The position numbers and the translations under genes were made by a program. This document shows, piece by piece, positions 15,522-24,112 of a stretch of DNA of 38,397 nt (within the stretch, counting starts at the first letter, position 1; each line of letters begins with the position of its first letter). The notes under the pieces are model-generated. The model saw nothing but the letters and a program-made list of their open reading frames with translations, did not search any database and was not told the DNA's origin. The DNA is from RGIG8700 sp045648505 (GTDB lineage Bacteria; Bacillota; Clostridia; RGIG6154): NCBI GenBank assembly GCA_045648505.1, contig JAZROD010000026.1, positions 1-38,397 on the forward strand. Reading direction: 5' to 3'.

Positions 15522-16939
15522 TTCCAGCAATCCACATTGTGAGGAAGCCCGATTTCTTCTGCTTTAAAAGTAAGCTCCTCACCATTTTTCACTTTCTTTT
15601 CATAGTCTTTTAATGCTCTTACGGCATATTTACCTAAAACAAGTATTACAGGAATATTTATAAGTGCCATTGCACCCATTGTAATATCCGCAATCCCCCA
15701 TAAAAGGTCTGCACTTAAACCTGCTCCCACAAAAATAACAAGGGATGCAATAACATAATATACATAAAGCACTTTTTTACCCGGCTTTCTGTTCATCATA
15801 AAATACAAGCTCTGGTCAACATAGTATAGGTTGCCGAGAAGGGTTGTAAATGCAAAAAGTATCATTGCAACTGTTATAAACATTGGTCCGAAATTACCTA
15901 AAACAACACCAAGTGACTGCTGAACATAAGGTGCACCTGAAATCGCTTTTGTTGGCTCAACCCCTGAACAAAGACACATAAATGCAGTTGCACTGCAAAC
16001 TAACAGTGTATCCAAAAACACAGACAAAATCTGCACAAGACCCTGCTTAACAGGATGTGAAACTTCGGCAGATGCAGATGCATTTGGTGCAGAGCCTACA
16101 CCGGCTTCATTACTGAACAGACCTCTTTTGATTCCGTACATCACACAAGAACCGCTGAAGCCACCAAAAATCGCACTGAAATTAAATGCTTCATTGAAAA
16201 TTCTCACAAACACTGCAGGAAGAATTTTCACATTCATAACAACTATAAAAAGTGCAACCGCAATATAGATAACACCCATAACAGGCACTAAAAAGCTTGT
16301 AACCTTCACAATTCTTTTTCCACCGCCAAACAGACAATAGCCAACAACAAGTGCAAGAATCAAGCCTATTATCCACGGTGAATAGTCAGGATTATAAAAA
16401 CTGTACTGTGCAAAAGTTGACTGCAGATTATATGATGCCAGCATATTAAATCCAAAACCATAAGTTAAAATTAAAAAGATTGAGAAAATTATGGCAAGCA
16501 CTCTTGATTTAAAAGCAGTTTCGATATAATATGCAGGTCCGCCGTAATATCCGTCAGGACCTTTTTTTTTGTAAATCTGTGCAAGTGTGCTTTCAATAAG
16601 GGCAGATGCACCACCAATTATGGCAATTAACCACATCCAGAAAACAGAGCCAAAACCGCCAAGACAAATTGCAGTTGAAACACCTATAATATTTCCTGTA
16701 CCTACTCTCGATGCAGTTGAAACCATCAACGCCTGGAAGGATGAAACTCCTTTTCCGTCGGCAGGTTTCTCTGATACTGCCTTAATCTGCTGACCAAGTA
16801 ATCTGAACTGTGCAAATCCCGTGCGCACGGTAAAATAAATTCCGCACCCTACAAGCATTACAATAAGAATGTATGTGTAAAGCGCATTGTTAATATTATC
16901 TACGGCAACTCTGATAAAACCGCCTAAATTTTCAAACAT
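15518..16939 (-). CDS. Alanine/glycine:cation symporter (AGCS family)
   Basis: 473-aa membrane protein with about 11 hydrophobic segments that imports alanine or glycine with Na+. Family signatures are the FQALMVSTASRVGTGNIIGVSTAI segment, the GGPAYYIETA loop and KRGLFSNEAGVGSAPNASASA. ATG 16939 follows GAGGT at about 7 bp; a TTG one codon upstream is less likely. It is in an operon with the Dus gene by a 4-bp overlap, a pairing with no obvious shared function. Promoter TTGTTT-17-TATAAT on the minus strand at about 16978-17006. Confidence 0.93.
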   Translation of the reverse strand: MFENLGGFIRVAVDNINNALYTYILIVMLVGCGIYFTVRTGFAQFRLLGQQIKAVSEKPADGKGVSSFQALMVSTASRVGTGNIIGVSTAICLGGFGSVFWMWLIAIIGGASALIESTLAQIYKKKGPDGYYGGPAYYIETAFKSRVLAIIFSIFLILTYGFGFNMLASYNLQSTFAQYSFYNPDYSPWIIGLILALVVGYCLFGGGKRIVKVTSFLVPVMGVIYIAVALFIVVMNVKILPAVFVRIFNEAFNFSAIFGGFSGSCVMYGIKRGLFSNEAGVGSAPNASASAEVSHPVKQGLVQILSVFLDTLLVCSATAFMCLCSGVEPTKAISGAPYVQQSLGVVLGNFGPMFITVAMILFAFTTLLGNLYYVDQSLYFMMNRKPGKKVLYVYYVIASLVIFVGAGLSADLLWGIADITMGAMALINIPVILVLGKYAVRALKDYEKKVKNGEELTFKAEEIGLPHNVDCWK

Positions 16940-16995
16940 CAATTTACCTCACTTTTTATTTAATCAATAATATATTATTATATCATAAATGGCAG

Positions 16996-17024
16996 AAAAA
17001 AACAACGCCGAAGCGTTGTTTTTA
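16996..17024 (-). terminator. Terminator of the Na/Pi cotransporter gene
   Basis: Stem AAACAACGC / GCGTTGTTT with CGAA loop, T-run on the minus strand. It also provides the -35 region for the next minus-strand gene. Confidence 0.8.
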
Positions 17025-17026
17025 AA

Positions 17027-18766
17027 TTATAAATATTTCTCTGCATACTGTGCATATTTTTCGTCAAAGTATGCATTTCCTTTTTTCATATCACTGATTG
17101 CCTGATGAGCATTCATATTATGTTCGTGAGCATCAATTACACAAACTGCAACATTTGAACAATGGTCAGATGTTCTTTCAAGGTTAGTAATAAGGTCTGC
17201 CCATACAAAACCTGCTTCAATTGAACATTCACCCTGTTTAAGACGCTTAATATGCTGATTTCTTAATATTGACTTCAATTCGTCAATAATCTGTTCAAGA
17301 GGTTCAACCTTCTTCGCTTCTGTCAGGTCATCATTAACAAATGCATTGTATGAAATTGTAAGAATTTCGGAAACCGCTTCGCACATACCTGCAAGCTCTT
17401 TTTTCGCATCCGGTGTCAATTCCAGATTCTTTGTCTTGATTTCTTCTGCTGACTCAAGAACATTTACGCTATGGTCTGAAATTCTTTCAAAATCACCAAT
17501 TGCTTTAAGAAGCTTTGAAACTTCTTCACTATCACTGTCTGATAAGTTTTTACCGCTTAACTTAACAAGATATGTTCCTAAAACATCTTCATAGCTATCC
17601 GCTTTGTTTTCTGCTTCAATTATTTCTTCTGCAACAGCTTCATCATATTTTGTTAACATATTAAGACTCTTTTTAAATGCGGTTACGCTTATTTCTGCCA
17701 TTTCACAAACAACTGTATGTGCCTGTTCGAGAGCAACTGCAGGTGTTACTAAAAGTCTTTCATCAAGCTTGGTTGTCTTAACTTCTTTTTCTCCGTCAGG
17801 AACGAGTCTGACTGCGATTTTCTCAAGAAGAGATGACATTGGGAATAAAAGCACGGTACAAGCAAGATTGAATATTGTATGACAAATTGCAATTCCAAAA
17901 TGTGAAGCTGAACTTTCCAGTATTGCCGGTCTAAACACCATTGATAATATACTGAAAACTGTCAACCACACTAATGTACCAACCACATTGAATGCTAAAT
18001 GAACAAAAGCTGCGCGTTTTGCATTTTTGTTAGTTCCGAATGATGATAAAAGTGCAGTTACACAAGTACCGATATTCTGTCCCATAATAATCGGAACTGC
18101 CGCACCGTATGAAACTTGGCCTGTTGCAGAAAGTGCCTGCAAAATACCTACAGATGCTGAACTTGACTGGATAACTGCAGTAAGAACTGCCCCTACTATG
18201 ACGCCAAGAACAGGATTTTTGAACATAACAAACATCTGTCTGAAGCCTTCAACATTTGCAAGGCCTTTAACTGCGCCTGACATGGTGTCCATACCAAACA
18301 TTAACACTGCAAAACCAAGAAGAATTGTGCCCATATCCTTTTGCTTATCTTTTTTGCTGAACATAAGATAAGCAGTTCCGATAAGTGCAAGGATAGGTGT
18401 AAATGATGTTGGTTTTAACAACTGCACAAAGAAATTACCTGATGAAATACCACCAAGGCTAAGAATCCAGGAAGTAACTGTTGTACCGATATTAGCACCC
18501 ATAATAACACTTATAGACTGTTTAAGTGTCATAATTCCTGAGTTTACAAAACCTACAACCATAACTGTTGTTGCAGATGAGCTCTGAATAACAGCTGTAA
18601 CAGCAAGTCCTGTTAAAAATCCTGCAAGTTTATTCTTGGTAAGCTTCCCAAGAATGGTTTTAAGGCCATTACCTGCTCTTCTTTCAAGAGCATCACCCAT
18701 TACGCTCATACCAAAAAGGAACAAACATAATCCGCCGATTAATTCTAAAATGTCGAATAAGTCCAT
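17027..18766 (-). CDS. Na+/phosphate cotransporter family protein with PhoU-like tail
   Basis: 579-aa protein. Residues of about 1-315 are the membrane part with two inverted copies of the Na/Pi repeat, each with the conserved QSSSA box (AVIQSSSATTVMVVGFVNSG and AVIQSSSASVGILQALSATG). Residues of about 345-560 are a cytoplasmic helical PhoU-like domain (NKADSYEDVLGTYLVKLS, DFERISDHSVNVLE, NLERTSDHCSNVAV). It is expected to move phosphate with Na+. It lies directly downstream of a response regulator but has its own promoter with tandem repeats upstream (18803-18835), so the neighbouring two-component system probably controls it. Confidence 0.93.
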   Translation of the reverse strand: MDLFDILELIGGLCLFLFGMSVMGDALERRAGNGLKTILGKLTKNKLAGFLTGLAVTAVIQSSSATTVMVVGFVNSGIMTLKQSISVIMGANIGTTVTSWILSLGGISSGNFFVQLLKPTSFTPILALIGTAYLMFSKKDKQKDMGTILLGFAVLMFGMDTMSGAVKGLANVEGFRQMFVMFKNPVLGVIVGAVLTAVIQSSSASVGILQALSATGQVSYGAAVPIIMGQNIGTCVTALLSSFGTNKNAKRAAFVHLAFNVVGTLVWLTVFSILSMVFRPAILESSASHFGIAICHTIFNLACTVLLFPMSSLLEKIAVRLVPDGEKEVKTTKLDERLLVTPAVALEQAHTVVCEMAEISVTAFKKSLNMLTKYDEAVAEEIIEAENKADSYEDVLGTYLVKLSGKNLSDSDSEEVSKLLKAIGDFERISDHSVNVLESAEEIKTKNLELTPDAKKELAGMCEAVSEILTISYNAFVNDDLTEAKKVEPLEQIIDELKSILRNQHIKRLKQGECSIEAGFVWADLITNLERTSDHCSNVAVCVIDAHEHNMNAHQAISDMKKGNAYFDEKYAQYAEKYL

Positions 18767-18802
18767 AATTCACCTCATAAAATAATATTTTCAACAGTTT
18801 GA

Positions 18803-18835
18803 ATTATAACATACATCCGGTTAAGATGCGGTTAA
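18803..18835 (-). promoter_or_regulatory. Na/Pi promoter with tandem TTAACC repeats
   Basis: Minus-strand TATAAT (18803-18808) lacks a recognisable -35. In its place are two direct repeats TTAACC-N5-TTAACC (18819-18824 and 18830-18835), period 11 bp, the layout of Bacillus PHO boxes bound by OmpR-family regulators. Confidence 0.55.
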
Positions 18836-18841
18836 GATTTT

Positions 18842-19540
18842 TTACTCGCACATTCTGTAGCCAACTCCAAGTTCATTGACAATGTAATTGTCCTGTCCCG
18901 GTTTGTCACCAAATTTCTTTCTTATGTTTGCCATATTTACCTGTAGTTTTTTTGTGCTGTTTAAATCATTATACCCCCAAATCTCTCTGATAATAGCAGT
19001 ATAAGTAACAACTTTTCCGAAATGTTCTGATAAAAATGCCACAATCTTATATTCTGTCTGTGTAAGCTTTATCTCTTTATTATCAATAAAAACCCTCATA
19101 GAATCATATTCAATTACAAGACCCTTATTTTCAAACTTACCGCCGGGCAATTTACCTTCATCTGCACTTCTTCTTGTGGTTCTGAGCACCGAGCGTACTC
19201 TTGCCATCAGTTCTGCCGCACCAAAAGGCTTTGTTACATAATCATTTGCCCCAAAATCCAGAACCTTTACCTTTTCTTCTTCCCCATTTCGTGCAGAAAG
19301 AACTATTATGGGCGTAAGATTATCTTTTCTCACATTTTTTATAAACACACTTCCATCACAATCAGGCAAACCCAAATCAAGAATTACAAGGTCAGGTCTG
19401 TGAGAAGCGAAAAGCATTTCGCCTGTTTTACAACAATCTGCCGACAAAACCTTATACCCTTCCGTTTCAAGTAATGTGCTTATAAGATTATTGATATTTT
19501 CTTCATCCTCTATTACAAGAACTTTATACTTATTGGTCAT
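18842..19540 (-). CDS. OmpR/KdpE-family response regulator
   Basis: 232-aa regulator. The receiver domain has the acidic pair E11/D12, phospho-acceptor D55 (LVILDLGLPD) and K104 (YVTKPFG). The C-terminal winged helix of the OmpR/PhoB type covers about 135-230 (KLTQTEYKIVAFLSEHFGKVVTYTAIIREIWG, ending GVGYRMCE). Overall closest in feel to KdpE. It overlaps the kinase gene by 11 bp, so the two are translated together. No kdpFABC potassium pump genes are in the window; the likely local target is the Na/Pi cotransporter just downstream. Confidence 0.93.
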   Translation of the reverse strand: MTNKYKVLVIEDEENINNLISTLLETEGYKVLSADCCKTGEMLFASHRPDLVILDLGLPDCDGSVFIKNVRKDNLTPIIVLSARNGEEEKVKVLDFGANDYVTKPFGAAELMARVRSVLRTTRRSADEGKLPGGKFENKGLVIEYDSMRVFIDNKEIKLTQTEYKIVAFLSEHFGKVVTYTAIIREIWGYNDLNSTKKLQVNMANIRKKFGDKPGQDNYIVNELGVGYRMCE

Positions 19541-20582
19541 ACTGCACCTCGCTTACATTAAGCATAAAGCGGAAAACTGCTCCGCCTTCCTTTTTATTTT
19601 CTGCTTCAATAGTTCCTCCGTGAGCTTTTACTATGGAACTGCACACCGAAAGCCCGATTCCTGCATTGTTTTTATTTCTGTCAGGCAAACTGCTATTTGA
19701 AACATAACTGCCCGTAAACAGAGTTTTCATTTTCTTTAACGGTATTCCTGAGCCGTCATCCGAAATTTCAAAGATTGCTTTTTTACCGTTGATTGACACT
19801 TTAAAATCTATCTTTGTCATTCCTTCGCCGTGAATTACCGAGTTTTCAAGAATGTTTATGGCAACCTGCTCAATTAAAATGGGGTCCATAGGGATTGTAA
19901 CAAACTCTTCAGGCAAATCAAGATTAACAACCGTATCAGGATATCTTTTTGCAAACTTAACAAGTATTGAATCTATAAGCTCATCTAAAACTGTTTCTTC
20001 TTTATTAAGTTCAAGATTACCGTTTTCAATTTTTGTTATTGAAAGAAGGTTTTCAACCATACGGTTAAGCCACAAAGAATCTTCCTTTATGCCTGCAAGC
20101 ATTTTTTTGATATTGTCATCGCTGAATTCTTCATAGTTTTCTAAAATTGCCGAGCTTGAGCCGTAAATAGTTGTAAGAGGAGTTCTTAAATCGTGAGAAA
20201 TAGCTCGCAAGAGATTTGCTCTTAATCTTTCTCTTTCCCCTTCCGCTTCCTGCTCCTTATGGTTTTTAAGTCTTATGGTTAGACTGCTGATAAGAACTGA
20301 AATAACCAACAGCATTGTTGCCGAAATCACATTTTCAACAACTGTAAAATCAAAGGCATAATATGGGAATGTAAATGCAAAATTTACCGCCGCAACGCCC
20401 AAAACAGAAAACATTATTCCATAGATATACCCATCAGTTTTTGAAGAAACAATAAATGCTCCCAACACAAAAACTGCAGGCACTAATTCTGTGTTATTAA
20501 ATGCTTTATACAGTATATATACAATACAGATGCACGCAAGGATTGTGCCTGTTAAAATCAGTATGTCCTTTAATTTTTTCAT
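19530..20582 (-). CDS. Sensor histidine kinase, KdpD C-terminal-like (DUF4118)
   Basis: 350-aa kinase. Four closely spaced membrane segments (about 5-100) resemble the DUF4118 membrane unit of KdpD, with very short outside loops. They are followed by a HisKA domain with H130 in RAISHDLRTPLTT and an HATPase domain (NILENSVIHGEG N-box, DDGSGIP, GIGLSVCSSIVKAHGG). It lacks the large N-terminal KdpD and USP domains of classical KdpD, so it is a short KdpD-like sensor. ATG 20582 follows GGAAGGTG; the in-frame ATG at 20612 lies upstream of that site. Signal unknown: K+, turgor or phosphate are possible. Confidence 0.92.
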   Translation of the reverse strand: MKKLKDILILTGTILACICIVYILYKAFNNTELVPAVFVLGAFIVSSKTDGYIYGIMFSVLGVAAVNFAFTFPYYAFDFTVVENVISATMLLVISVLISSLTIRLKNHKEQEAEGERERLRANLLRAISHDLRTPLTTIYGSSSAILENYEEFSDDNIKKMLAGIKEDSLWLNRMVENLLSITKIENGNLELNKEETVLDELIDSILVKFAKRYPDTVVNLDLPEEFVTIPMDPILIEQVAINILENSVIHGEGMTKIDFKVSINGKKAIFEISDDGSGIPLKKMKTLFTGSYVSNSSLPDRNKNNAGIGLSVCSSIVKAHGGTIEAENKKEGGAVFRFMLNVSEVQYDQ

Positions 20583-20602
20583 ATTTTCACCTTCCTTATA
20601 AA

Positions 20603-20631
20603 ATTCTATCACATCAATTTGTTTTTATCAA
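20603..20631 (-). promoter_or_regulatory. Promoter of the two-component operon
   Basis: Minus-strand TTGATA (20626-20631), 17-bp spacer, TAGAAT (20603-20608). Confidence 0.65.
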
Positions 20632-20642
20632 GAGTGGATTGA

Positions 20643-20678
20643 TTGACTTTTATTTTTCATCGTGGTATACTTTCCACG
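20643..20678 (+). promoter_or_regulatory. Promoter of the GH95 gene with inverted repeat at the -10
   Basis: TTGACT (20643-20648), 17-bp spacer, TATACT (20666-20671). CGTGG-N8-CCACG (20661-20678) brackets the -10 box and could be an operator or a hairpin at the transcript start. Confidence 0.6.
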
Positions 20679-20688
20679 AGGTGATTTT

Positions 20689-22926
20689 ATGAAAAATCTG
20701 TTGTTATTCTGCTCACAGGCAGAGCATTTTGAAGAAGCGCTCCCTATAGGAAATGGCCATATGGGAGCTATGGTTTACGGTAAAACCGATACAGAAAAAA
20801 TCTCTTTTAATCACGATACATTATGGTCAGGTACAAAAGAAAAGCGCCCTGTTCCTGAAAACGCCCCTGAAATGTATAAGGAAATTCAAAAGCTTATTTT
20901 AGAAAAAAAATATATTGAAGCCAGAAATCTTTCAAAGGAATTCACATCTTATGATACTGCATCATATCTTCCCTTTGGCGATTTGTTGATTGAGTTCAAC
21001 AACAAGGAAGTTACCAACTACAGAAGATTTCTTGATATGGAAAGCGGTATTGCCTGCACAGAATATATTGCTGACTCTGTTTCACATACACACGAAGTTT
21101 TTGCTTCATACAACCACGCCCTTGTGGCAATTAAAATCAAAACTTCGGACAAAATCAACTTTTGCCTGGAATTTGACCACAAGCTTAAAGTTACCCACAC
21201 CGAATCTGACAAAAACAAAGTAACATACAAAGGCATCTGCCCATACTATGTCGTTAATTTTGAAACAGGTGAACAAGGATATTCATATGAGAAAGAAGAT
21301 GAGGTTGTAGCCTTTTCTCACAGTGTAATTGTTAAAACAGACGGTATTTGTGACTTTGATGAAAAATTTACAATCAAAAATTCAACAGAAACAATAATTT
21401 TTGTTACTCTTGACACATCAGAGTGCAAATCTGCAAGAAAAATTACAGACTATGAAAAAATCAAAGCTATTCATATCAAAGATTTTTCTTCTCTATATAA
21501 CAAAGTTGCGCTAAATCTTTGTGACGAAGAAAATCCTCTTCCCCTTGACGAAAGAATAAAAGCCTTTGACGGCTCTGACCTTGGACTTTACGAGCTTTTG
21601 TTCAATTTTGGCAGATACCTTTTGATTTCTTCATCAAGAGAAGGCAGCGAAGCCACAAATCTTCAGGGTATATGGAACGAAGAAATTTATGCTCCGTGGC
21701 GAAGCAACTACACAGTTAACATCAACACGGAGATGAACTACTGGCCGGCTCATATGTCAAACCTTTCTTCCTGCTTTGAGCCATTCATAAACTTAATGAA
21801 AAAAATGCAGATTTCAGGCAGAGAAACCGCAAAAAAATATTACAATGCAAAAGGTTTTGTGTGTCATCACAACATTGACTTTTTCGGTCACACAAGTCCT
21901 GTTGGCAGAAAAAACGGCGGAAGTTATATTTTTTCATTCTGGAATATGTCTTCAGGCTGGATGGCAGGTCAGCTTTTTGATGAATATGAATATACTCTCG
22001 ATACAACTAAACTAAGAGATGTTATATATCCAATTATGAAAGAAAGTGCAGACTTTTACATTGACACAATGTATAAGGACGAAAATGGCAAATATATGGT
22101 GTGTCCGTCAACATCGCCTGAAAATACTTTTGTAATAGACGGTCAAACTGTTGCTTCCGACAAAACAACAATGATGTCTGCAGCTATTCTTTATGACTTA
22201 TTCTCAAAGCTTATTAAAACCTGTGAAATTTTAGGCATCGAAAACAACTATAAAGAGTATCTTGACAACTTATATATTCCTGACATTCTCCCTGACGGCA
22301 GACTTGCAGAATGGACAGAAGATTTTAAGGAATATGACCCACAACACAGACATGTTTCTCATTTATTCGGGCTTCACCCCGGTTCAATGATTACGGTCGA
22401 TGAAACACCACACCTTGCCCAGGCCTGCAAAAAGTCCCTTGACATTCGTGGTGATGTGGGAACAGGCTGGAGCCTTGCCTGGAAGGTTAATATGTGGGCA
22501 AGACTTAAAGACGGAAACAGAGCACTTAAAATTCTTGAAAGACAGCTTAAATATGTAAGCCCTTCTGCAGAAATTGACTATGTAAATGGTGGCGGAACAT
22601 ATCCAAATCTTTTCGACGCTCATCCGCCATTCCAGATTGACGGAAATTTCGGCACAGTTTCAGGCATTATAGAAATGATGCTTTATAGCCGAATGGGATA
22701 TATGGAAATTCTTCCTGCTCTCCCTGAAAAATTCAAAAACGGCAGTATAAAAGGAATTAAAGCAAAGGGAAATATCATAGTTGATATTATATGGAAAGAC
22801 AATAAAGCAACAGAAGTTACTCTTATTTCCCCCGTAGCTCAACAAGTTACTGTAAAGGTAAACAATACGGAAAAAATTGTCAGCTTAAAAGCAGATAAAA
22901 TCTTATCTTTACAACTTGACAAATAA
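20689..22926 (+). CDS. Glycoside hydrolase family 95 alpha-L-fucosidase (or alpha-L-galactosidase)
   Basis: 745-aa enzyme with no signal peptide, so cytosolic. The GH95 beta-domain starts at residue 12 (HFEEALPIGNGHMGAMVYG, FNHDTLWSG). The helical barrel follows with family boxes LQGIWNEEIYAPWRSNYTVNINTEMNYWPA, CPSTSPEN, HRHVSHLFGLHPG, GDVGTGWSLAWKVNMWARL and FQIDGNFG. GH95 enzymes invert and remove terminal alpha-1,2-L-fucose (some prefer L-galactose); the NIN of the third box probably holds the Asn pair that activates water. ATG 20689 follows CGAGGTGA. It stands alone with its own promoter, without a transporter nearby, so imported fucosylated oligosaccharides must come through systems elsewhere. 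Confidence 0.93.
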   Translation: MKNLLLFCSQAEHFEEALPIGNGHMGAMVYGKTDTEKISFNHDTLWSGTKEKRPVPENAPEMYKEIQKLILEKKYIEARNLSKEFTSYDTASYLPFGDLLIEFNNKEVTNYRRFLDMESGIACTEYIADSVSHTHEVFASYNHALVAIKIKTSDKINFCLEFDHKLKVTHTESDKNKVTYKGICPYYVVNFETGEQGYSYEKEDEVVAFSHSVIVKTDGICDFDEKFTIKNSTETIIFVTLDTSECKSARKITDYEKIKAIHIKDFSSLYNKVALNLCDEENPLPLDERIKAFDGSDLGLYELLFNFGRYLLISSSREGSEATNLQGIWNEEIYAPWRSNYTVNINTEMNYWPAHMSNLSSCFEPFINLMKKMQISGRETAKKYYNAKGFVCHHNIDFFGHTSPVGRKNGGSYIFSFWNMSSGWMAGQLFDEYEYTLDTTKLRDVIYPIMKESADFYIDTMYKDENGKYMVCPSTSPENTFVIDGQTVASDKTTMMSAAILYDLFSKLIKTCEILGIENNYKEYLDNLYIPDILPDGRLAEWTEDFKEYDPQHRHVSHLFGLHPGSMITVDETPHLAQACKKSLDIRGDVGTGWSLAWKVNMWARLKDGNRALKILERQLKYVSPSAEIDYVNGGGTYPNLFDAHPPFQIDGNFGTVSGIIEMMLYSRMGYMEILPALPEKFKNGSIKGIKAKGNIIVDIIWKDNKATEVTLISPVAQQVTVKVNNTEKIVSLKADKILSLQLDK

Positions 22927-22942
22927 TAATTTTATGATATAA
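22915..22942 (+). promoter_or_regulatory. Consensus promoter at the end of the GH95 gene
   Basis: Exact TTGACA (22915-22920), 16-bp spacer, exact TATAAT (22937-22942), overlapping the last codons of the fucosidase. No protein gene follows on this strand. Confidence 0.6.
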
Positions 22943-22948
22943 TTTTAG

Positions 22949-23053
22949 TTAGTTAAGACTAACCATTACATAGTTTTAATGAACCCCCAAGACATACATT
23001 TGTATGCACTCCTTTTTAAAAAACAAGCCAGCCCTGAGGGCTGGCTTGTTTTA
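22949..23053 (+). ncRNA. Candidate small RNA of about 105 nt
   Basis: The stretch between a consensus promoter and a strong terminator. It contains a 5' hairpin GTTAGT-TAAG-ACTAAC (22948-22963), an unpaired C-rich tract ACCCCCAAG, a small palindrome CATACA-TT-TGTATG, then CACTCCTTTTT, and the terminator. C-rich single-stranded segments that can pair with Shine-Dalgarno sequences are typical of Firmicute regulatory RNAs. No known Rfam family recognised. The alternative is an unproductive promoter. Confidence 0.45.
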
Positions 23054-23054
23054 T
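23021..23054. terminator. Strong bidirectional terminator
   Basis: Perfect 14-bp GC-rich stem AAACAAGCCAGCCC / GGGCTGGCTTGTTT with TGA loop, flanked by A and T runs. It serves the candidate small RNA (plus) and the catabolic operon (minus). Confidence 0.9.
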
Positions 23055-24112
23055 TTCCAGTTTTTAATATTTTCGTTAACAAAGTCGTCATCGTGAAGGT
23101 GTGGATATGCATCATGAACTCTTGTGATTTCATCTGCCTGACCTTCTGACATAACCTCGTTTGGATTAAGACACCAGATACCTTTCATAAGCCCCTGTCT
23201 TCTTAATGTTTCGTGAACACCAGGAATACAACCTTCAAAACCGTGTGATGGATCAAAGAATGCTGCGTTTGCGTCAGTTACCTGAGCTGCAAGGGTAAGA
23301 AGTGATGCATCAATCTTATCCTGTTTTTTAGTCTGCATAAGCATTTCAAACATTTCAACAACTTTCTTTGTCCAAAGTGTCCAATGTCCGAGAAGTCCGC
23401 CACAGAAACCATTAACAATCTTTTCACCGTTTTCTGCAGTGAATTCATAGTTTGTTAAAAGGTCAACAACGATGTTATCATCATTACCTGTATAAAGTGT
23501 AATATCATCTTTTCTGCTTGAGAAAGAAACTGCTCTTACAACATCAAGTGTCTGATATCTGTTGAAGGATGCACATTTGATTGCAACAACATTTTCAACT
23601 TCTGCAACCTGCTGCCAGTAGTTGTATGTAAATGGTCTGCCACCACATTTTTCCTGGAGGTAAAAACCGATTACAGGCATTTCTTCAGCAACTGCTTTTG
23701 TTCTTTCGATTAAGTATTCTTCAGGTCTGTCGTTAAGTCCGCCCGGACTTAAAAGAACTGCATCGTAGCCAAGTGATTTAGCAAGTTTTGCTTCTGCAAC
23801 TGCCTGTTCAATAGGACCGCAAACACCTGCAACTCTAACGATTACTTTGCCTGTTTTTTCTTCATACATATCAATTTCATCTTTAACAATTTTTAAAATT
23901 GTTTCAAAGAGATTGAATTCAGGTTTTCTTATTTCAAACTGTGTTGTATGTACTGCTGTTGCAATACCGCCAACACCGCAGTCTAAATAATATTTCATTA
24001 AAAGTCTCTGACCTGCTTCGTCAAACTGTCTGTTTTCGTCAAGAGCCAAAGGTGTAGCAGGGATAACTGTACCCTGTTTTAATATTTCAAGTGCTTTTAA
24101 ATGTCTGTCCAT
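23051..24112 (-). CDS. Dihydrodipicolinate synthase-family aldolase/lyase
   Basis: 353-aa TIM-barrel class I aldolase of the DapA/N-acetylneuraminate lyase superfamily. The Schiff-base lysine is probably K179 (NVVAIKCASF) and the proton-relay tyrosine Y151 (VIGFYLQEKCGG). The usual GTTGE carboxylate-binding loop is changed to AVHTTQFE (about 53-60), and the protein is about 60 residues longer than DapA, with a tail FEGCIPGVHETLRRQGLMKG. It is therefore not lysine biosynthesis. A role in splitting a 2-keto-3-deoxy sugar acid to pyruvate plus an aldehyde would fit the operon. Last gene of the operon; ATG overlaps the upstream stop (TGATG). Confidence 0.88.
   Translation of the reverse strand: MDRHLKALEILKQGTVIPATPLALDENRQFDEAGQRLLMKYYLDCGVGGIATAVHTTQFEIRKPEFNLFETILKIVKDEIDMYEEKTGKVIVRVAGVCGPIEQAVAEAKLAKSLGYDAVLLSPGGLNDRPEEYLIERTKAVAEEMPVIGFYLQEKCGGRPFTYNYWQQVAEVENVVAIKCASFNRYQTLDVVRAVSFSSRKDDITLYTGNDDNIVVDLLTNYEFTAENGEKIVNGFCGGLLGHWTLWTKKVVEMFEMLMQTKKQDKIDASLLTLAAQVTDANAAFFDPSHGFEGCIPGVHETLRRQGLMKGIWCLNPNEVMSEGQADEITRVHDAYPHLHDDDFVNENIKNWK

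Noticed and set aside
18842..20582. KdpDE-like pair read as part of a potassium-pump locus
   Set aside because: No kdpFABC genes are present, and the kinase lacks the N-terminal KdpD and USP domains. The local target looks like the Na/Pi transporter.
22979..23000. TGAACCCCCAAGACA resembles the IS150-type end at 117-141
   Set aside because: Only the TGAACCCC core and GACA match, with different spacing; there is no transposase remnant or second end nearby. It lies inside the candidate small RNA.
22980..23100. Short reading frame of about 40 codons starting ATG 22980
   Set aside because: No ribosome site, it runs through the terminator stem and into the antisense of the aldolase gene, and the peptide is not recognised.
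23051..24112. DHDPS-family gene as dapA of lysine biosynthesis
   Set aside because: The GTTGE loop is absent, the protein is about 60 residues too long, and it sits in a catabolic operon with no lysine genes.
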